A stretch of 5,133 bases of DNA from positions 1 through 5,133 of the forward strand of contig JAICTR010000224.1 of the NCBI GenBank assembly GCA_025936275.1, in the 5' to 3' direction. The position numbers and the translations under genes were made by a program. Under the pieces are notes generated by a model. It was not told where the DNA came from and ran no database searches. It saw only the letters and a list, made by a program, of their open reading frames with translations. This DNA is from Burkholderiales bacterium (lineage in GTDB: Bacteria; Pseudomonadota; Gammaproteobacteria; Burkholderiales; Usitatibacteraceae). Every line of letters begins with the position of its first letter. Within the stretch, counting starts at the first letter, position 1. Below, one piece after another: positions 4,814-5,133 of the stretch.

Positions 4814-5133
4814 ATGGACTCGATGATCGGCGCGGCGGCGCGGGCGCTCGCGGCGGGCGATGCGCTCGGGGCGCTCAACCGCGTGGCGCTGCGCGGCGAC
4901 CCGCCCGCGCTCGCGTTGCGCGGCATCGCGATGGCGCAGCTGGGCGACCTCGAGCGGGCACGTGCTCTCCTGAAGAGCGCGGCGCGCGCTTTCGGCGCGA
5001 AGGAGGCGAAGGCGCGCGCGCGATGCATCGTCGCGGAGGCGGAGATCGCGCTGGCGTCGCGCGACCTCGCGTGGCCGGCGCACGCGCTCGATGCCGCGCG
5101 CGCGGTGCTCGAGGCCCATGGCGACCTCACGAA
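4814..5133 (+). CDS. N-terminal part of a TPR-like helical-repeat protein (3' end outside the window)
   Basis: The frame is open from ATG 4814 to the window edge (106 full codons). It begins MDSMIGAAARALAAGDALGA and continues with antiparallel-helix repeats typical of TPR proteins: ALALRGIAMAQLGDLERAR (33-51), then ALLKSAARAFG, then ARARCIVAEAEIALASRDL. The pattern A-L-G-A-L-G-D-x-x-x-A fits TPR or SEL1-like superhelices. From memory, full-length homologues next to DUF899 genes carry a C-terminal DNA-binding region, but that part is not in the window, so a regulator role is inference. No strong Shine-Dalgarno site is seen (only GGGA about 5 bases upstream); ATG 4823 is an alternative start. 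It is divergent from the DUF899 operon, which it may control. Confidence 0.78.
   Translation, partial: MDSMIGAAARALAAGDALGALNRVALRGDPPALALRGIAMAQLGDLERARALLKSAARAFGAKEAKARARCIVAEAEIALASRDLAWPAHALDAARAVLEAHGDLT

Overview
The window is about 70% GC, gene-dense, and rich in GC-ending codons, with no RNA genes, insertion sequences or CRISPR. This composition, the XRE-cupin regulator, the QueA-like paralogue, the DUF899 protein and the CCCTCTCCC-type interspersed repeats suggest a high-GC proteobacterium, most likely a betaproteobacterium or a xanthomonad-like lineage. That placement is inference; no taxonomic marker is present.

Left part (1-2606). The last 35 codons of an unrecognised gene end at 108 and are followed by a rho-independent terminator (147-172). 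A minus-strand XRE/HTH-cupin regulator (172-738) is divergent from a plus-strand pair: a classical short-chain dehydrogenase/reductase (829-1560) and a divergent QueA-family protein (start GTG 1557). The pair shares a 4-base GTGA overlap, so it is probably one transcript and is plausibly controlled by the regulator. QueA proteins transfer the ribosyl part of S-adenosylmethionine to 7-deazaguanine in tRNA. This paralogue has lost several signature motifs, so its substrate may differ.

Right part (2606-4813). On the minus strand, in transcription order, lie a DUF899 thioredoxin-like protein (4727-3939), a small MCPLCL-type protein overlapping it by 19 bases (3957-3736), and an exported, membrane-anchored protein with a bactofilin-like beta-helix (3694-2687). 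Divergent from these is the start of a helical-repeat (TPR-like) protein (4814 to the window edge), a candidate regulator or partner of the DUF899 gene. The 86-base spacer between them holds a 12-base palindrome.

The most notable feature is a family of palindromic repeats built on CCCTCTCCC/GGGAGAGGG in two clusters (about 2603-2680 and 3788-3903). Each cluster sits at the 3' end of a gene and appears to have replaced that gene's natural C-terminus and stop codon. The QueA-like frame reads through the repeat and 232 bases into the antisense of the convergent gene. The MCPLCL protein changes after about 18 residues into repeat-encoded GEGR-rich peptide. The two best-preserved repeat units are 42 bases long (14 codons) and contain no stop in any of the six frames, so they can act as portable C-terminal tails.
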